53,571 nt of DNA from M55B112 sp040880545 (GTDB lineage: Bacteria > Bacteroidota > Bacteroidia > Bacteroidales > GCA-2748055): positions 1 through 53,571 of the forward strand of contig JBBDIE010000005.1 in assembly GCA_040880545.1 (NCBI GenBank). Direction: 5' to 3'. The position numbers were made by a program, and so were the translations under genes. Under the pieces are notes generated by a model that did not search any database, was not told the origin of the DNA, and worked only from the letters and a program-made list of their open reading frames with translations. Positions 50,319-53,571 of this stretch are shown here, one piece after another. How positions within the stretch are numbered: the stretch's first letter is position 1; each line of letters begins with the position of its first letter.

Positions 50319-53224
50319 TTATTTTTTATAAGTAATAATCCTGCAGGCACCTTATTGTGGTTTAATAGTACAATTACTGTACATAAAAATATCTTGATTT
50401 TTCCATCGGAGGTAATTGTCTGCACTTCAATGTTGCTTTCGATTATATTCCCAAGTATAACCTGCATCTCTTTTTCGGTACTTTTCCGGTACTTTTCCGG
50501 AACAAATGTCTTTATAAAGTTCTGATTGATAATCTCTGTTCGCTTTCTCCCAAAGAATTGTTCCGCAGAAAGATTGAATTCCTCTATATTCCCATCGGGC
50601 GACAGTTTAATAATGGGAGCGGAGGATGAATTCAATAAGATCCGGTTCATCTGTTTTGTTTCGTGTAGTTTTGATTCAACCTGCTTGAGGTTAGAAAGAT
50701 TGAAAAAAGTGATAACGAGACCATCGATCCTATCGTCAACAGTGCGGTATGGCATAATGCGAATTGAAAACCATCGCCCTTCTTTAGCTGGTATTTGTTT
50801 CTGAATGAAAACAAGTGTTCGTAATACTTCCATTGCATCATCAACAAGTTCGGGGTAGTCGAGATCCGAAACAAGATCAGTGAAACGTCGTCCGACATCA
50901 CTCTTTATCAGTTTAAAAATCTTTGTAGACTGATCGGTATATCGACGGATATTGAGATTTTTATCGAGGAATAGTGTTGCAATATCAGTACTGTTGAGCA
51001 GGTTTTTCATATCACTATCCACCCTGGAGTATTCCTCTACCTTCGACTGGAGTTCCGCATTGACAGTTTGGAGCTCTTCATTCAGACTCTGCATCTCTTC
51101 TTTGGAGGTTGTCAGCTCTTCATTGGTTGATTGCAGCTCTTCGTTTGTTGACTGTAATTCTTCATTTGTAGATTTCAGTTCTTCCTGGGAAGTTTGCATC
51201 TCTTCATGCGTACTTTGCATCTCTTCTCGTGTCTGCTGCAACTCTTTCTCCAATTTGATTGCTTTCAGACTTGAATGCGTTCTCTTTGTGCTTCCGGGTT
51301 GAGGACCGGGATCAGGATGTTCCTGAATCTCCGAAAAAACGACCATAAGGTAACCGTTCAACTGCTTTGGTTTATCAATCCATTGAATAGTTACATGTAA
51401 AGTCAGGCTTGAACCGTTTGAGTCTACTTTTAAATTATGCAACTCAACGGGCTCCTTTTTCGTGATTGCTTTACGGAAGGCTGCCTGAAATTCATTACTC
51501 AGACCTTCGCGCAGCATGGCAAAAATATTCATATTCGCCTTGCCAACCGAAGGCTCTAAATATTTCCCGGTACGCCCGCTGGTATAGATGATATCACCAT
51601 TTTCATTTACCAGTACACCGGCAGGTGAGTACTGCTGTAGCAAAAGCTGATCTGCCATTGTCTGGATATTCTGAATAGATCGGTCAGGAATTTGTTTTTC
51701 AATACCATTGGCCGATTTGGTTTTTGAAAATGAAGAAGGGAAATCATATAATTCCGGTTTTTCGGAAGCACTTTTGTGTTTGAATATTTTTAATTTTGAA
51801 TCTGCCGTTGTGAAAAGTTTACTTTGATTTCCCAGTGTTTCGGAACTTCCAAGCACCAGGTAACCTTCAGGTTTTAAACTATAGTAGAAGAGGCTTAATA
51901 TTTTCCCTTGCAACTCCGTATCCAGGTAAATCAGCAAATTCCTGCATGAGAGTATATCGAGTTTTGTAAAAGGCGGGTGCATTAAAATATTGTGATTAGC
52001 AAACACCACCATTTCCCTTATCTCTGTCTTAACCCGGTAACCTTCCTCTGTTTTATTGAAAAACCGGGAAAGACGTTCCTGTGAAACATCTGCAGCAATA
52101 TTGGGAGGAAATAATGCCCTTCTTGCTGTTTCGATTGCGTCGCTATCGAGGTCGGTTGCAAAAATCTGTAAACTGATACTTCCCTGGGATTTGGTCTTTT
52201 CAACTACTTCCTTAAACAGCATGGCAAGAGAAAAGGCTTCTTCACCTGTTGAACATGCAGGCACCCATGCTCTTAATATAAAATCTTCCTCCTGGCTGTT
52301 GATCAATTCAGGAAGAACTGAATCATTCAGTTTAACCCAAACCGGGGGATCACGAAAGAAATTGGTAACTCCAATCATCAGTTCTTTGAAAAGGATGTTG
52401 GATTCCTTGGGATTCTCTTGCAAAAAGTGAACATATGAAGAGATATTATCAATCTTATGAACTGTCATTCTTCTTTCGATTCTTCTATAAACAGTACTTT
52501 TTTTATACATCGAAAAGTCGTTACCTGTATTGTTTCGCAGGAGAATTAATATTTTTTCAAGAGCGCTTTTATCTTTGGCATCGATTTCGAGGTTTGACAT
52601 TAATTCCGGCATGTGTTTCTTGAAGTCAAGAATCATTTTTGGCAATGCCTTGGCTGGTCCAATAAGATCGACTACAGCCGATTCAATAGCACTGCGCGGC
52701 ATGCTGTCGTACTTTGCCGTTTCAGGCTCCTGTACTACTACAATCCCGTTATTTTCTTTAATTGCACGAAGTCCTATACTGCCATCGGAACCCATTCCGG
52801 AAAGAATAACACCGACAGCTCGCTCATGTTGATCTTCGGCGAGAGAGCGCATAAAAAAATCAACAGGCAGACGCATCCCCCTTGTTTCTAAGGGTTCAAA
52901 CAGGTGAAGTACACCTTTCAGAATTGACATACTCGTATTAGGTGGGATTACATAAACGCAATTCGGCTTAATATGCATAGCGTCTTTAACCTGATAAACT
53001 TTCATCTCGGTAGCCCTTTGTAACAATTCAGGTAGCATGCCTTTTTGAGTTGGGTCGAGGTGTTGTATGACAACATATGCCATTCCGCTATCATGAGGCA
53101 CATTTTCAAGAAACTCATCCAATGCTTCAAGTCCTCCAGCCGATGCTCCAATACCAACTATTGAGAAATGGGTGTTTTTCGCATAAGGAGATTTTGCTTT
53201 TGAAGTTATTGTCGCTTTTGGCAT
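50315..53224 (-). CDS. CheB-CheR-PAS fusion protein
   Basis: The 969-residue protein starts with a CheB methylesterase domain (about 18-205; catalytic Ser28 in GASAGG, His55, Asp147 in GMGSDGS), then a CheR methyltransferase domain (about 215-480; IGVTNFFRDP and ACSTGEEAFSLAM for AdoMet binding), a PAS-like segment (about 515-620), a long heptad-repeat coiled coil (about 655-738, built of repeated S-T-N-E-E-L-Q units) and two PAS domains. No histidine kinase domain follows, unlike many related fusions. No chemotaxis receptor or flagellar genes are nearby, so it probably serves a non-motility signalling role by reversible protein methylation. Confidence 0.93.
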   Translation of the reverse strand: MPKATITSKAKSPYAKNTHFSIVGIGASAGGLEALDEFLENVPHDSGMAYVVIQHLDPTQKGMLPELLQRATEMKVYQVKDAMHIKPNCVYVIPPNTSMSILKGVLHLFEPLETRGMRLPVDFFMRSLAEDQHERAVGVILSGMGSDGSIGLRAIKENNGIVVVQEPETAKYDSMPRSAIESAVVDLIGPAKALPKMILDFKKHMPELMSNLEIDAKDKSALEKILILLRNNTGNDFSMYKKSTVYRRIERRMTVHKIDNISSYVHFLQENPKESNILFKELMIGVTNFFRDPPVWVKLNDSVLPELINSQEEDFILRAWVPACSTGEEAFSLAMLFKEVVEKTKSQGSISLQIFATDLDSDAIETARRALFPPNIAADVSQERLSRFFNKTEEGYRVKTEIREMVVFANHNILMHPPFTKLDILSCRNLLIYLDTELQGKILSLFYYSLKPEGYLVLGSSETLGNQSKLFTTADSKLKIFKHKSASEKPELYDFPSSFSKTKSANGIEKQIPDRSIQNIQTMADQLLLQQYSPAGVLVNENGDIIYTSGRTGKYLEPSVGKANMNIFAMLREGLSNEFQAAFRKAITKKEPVELHNLKVDSNGSSLTLHVTIQWIDKPKQLNGYLMVVFSEIQEHPDPGPQPGSTKRTHSSLKAIKLEKELQQTREEMQSTHEEMQTSQEELKSTNEELQSTNEELQSTNEELTTSKEEMQSLNEELQTVNAELQSKVEEYSRVDSDMKNLLNSTDIATLFLDKNLNIRRYTDQSTKIFKLIKSDVGRRFTDLVSDLDYPELVDDAMEVLRTLVFIQKQIPAKEGRWFSIRIMPYRTVDDRIDGLVITFFNLSNLKQVESKLHETKQMNRILLNSSSAPIIKLSPDGNIEEFNLSAEQFFGRKRTEIINQNFIKTFVPEKYRKSTEKEMQVILGNIIESNIEVQTITSDGKIKIFLCTVIVLLNHNKVPAGLLLIKNN

Positions 53225-53488
53225 GTTGAATTTTACTTTCAGATTTTGTCAAACAACTTCCAGTTACCAGCTGTGAAATCTTGAGAAATATATCAGGTTT
53301 GTGTAGAATCCTTTATCGATATATTTCTTACTAATGGTTTCAAAGAGATTTTATTATATCCATTATTGATAGTACAAAATAAATAAAAAATATGATATTT
53401 CTTACAATGTCAGATTCAATACAAATATGATGGAGCGTATAATATCATGGAAAAGATCAGGTAGCTCGTGCCTGCGAAAAAATGGATA

Positions 53489-53571
53489 TTAATCCCGGGA
53501 TATGTAATACTTCAGAGCTTCAGGAATGAATTGCTGCAATTTGGTTAATCTTGTTTCATCTGAAGGATGTG
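53489..53571 (-). CDS. C-terminal end of a probable M48-family metallopeptidase (partial)
   Basis: The last 26 codons before a TAA stop at 53489-53491 read HPSDETRLTKLQQFIPEALK and on to a short tail; the gene enters from beyond the window's right edge. The His-Pro-Ser-x-x-x-R-[LI] pattern followed by a leucine-rich P-E-A-[LM]-x-Y-Y is typical of the C-terminus of periplasmic M48 peptidases in Bacteroidota. The active site lies outside the window, so this rests only on the tail. The 264 bp between it and the CheB-CheR gene are AT rich with no gene seen. Confidence 0.6.
   Translation of the reverse strand, partial: HPSDETRLTKLQQFIPEALKYYISRD

Noticed and set aside
50463..50495. Tandem 11-bp repeat in the CheB-CheR gene
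   Set aside because: Two copies of a TACTTTTCCGG unit stay in frame and encode an ordinary Lys-rich helix; this looks like chance or codon repetition.
51050..51240. Repetitive DNA in the CheB-CheR gene
   Set aside because: It encodes the heptad coiled coil usual in this protein family, so it is not an independent repeat element.

Overview
The window reads as chromosomal DNA of a Bacteroidota bacterium, most likely a free-living, polysaccharide-degrading member of the Bacteroidia. I infer this from TAnnTTTG-type -7 promoter elements, a short 286-residue primary sigma factor, formylglycine-type sulfatases, DUF4861 and DUF5686 proteins, and the near absence of Shine-Dalgarno sequences. No rRNA, tRNA, CRISPR array, phage or complete insertion sequence was recognised. 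No SusC/SusD pair is present, so this is not a complete classical polysaccharide utilisation locus.

Layout. 0-7 kb: an iduronate-sulfatase-like lipoprotein, a secreted protein of unknown function, a WYL regulator that has lost its DNA-binding domain beside a dispersed repeat, a lipoprotein of the sugar isomerase fold and a cytosolic cellobiose phosphorylase. 7.6-11.7 kb: a LacI regulator-kduI-kduD-DUF4861 operon for unsaturated uronates. 11.8-16.5 kb: a YhhN membrane protein, an aberrant Nramp-fold transporter and a DUF5686 outer-membrane-type protein. 16.7-27.8 kb: a divergent hexuronate locus. uxaC and uxaE lie on the minus strand. A LacI-type regulator, SDR-type uxuB, a PFK-fold kinase, a HAD hydrolase, a LarA-family nickel racemase/epimerase, pdxB and gnd lie on the plus strand. 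27.9-36.6 kb: housekeeping genes (SDR, flavodoxin, dapF, degP, rpoD, uvrB, a nuclease/phosphatase). 36.7-37.0 kb: two more repeat copies. 37-53.5 kb: signalling genes (a cyclase-HD protein, a four-gene PAS/histidine kinase/response regulator cluster, a CheB-CheR-PAS protein), a second sulfatase, a sulfatase pseudogene and the tail of what looks like an M48 peptidase.

How the genes fit. UxaC and UxaE would bring glucuronate and galacturonate to fructuronate, and UxuB would reduce it to D-mannonate. Neither mannonate dehydratase nor KDG kinase follows. Instead the operon carries a LarA-family enzyme with every nickel-pincer and catalytic residue I could place, and 6-phosphogluconate dehydrogenase. 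This suggests a route from hexuronate through mannonate and gluconate into the pentose phosphate pathway, which I think is the most interesting proposal here. It is an inference: the gluconate phosphorylation step is not assigned.
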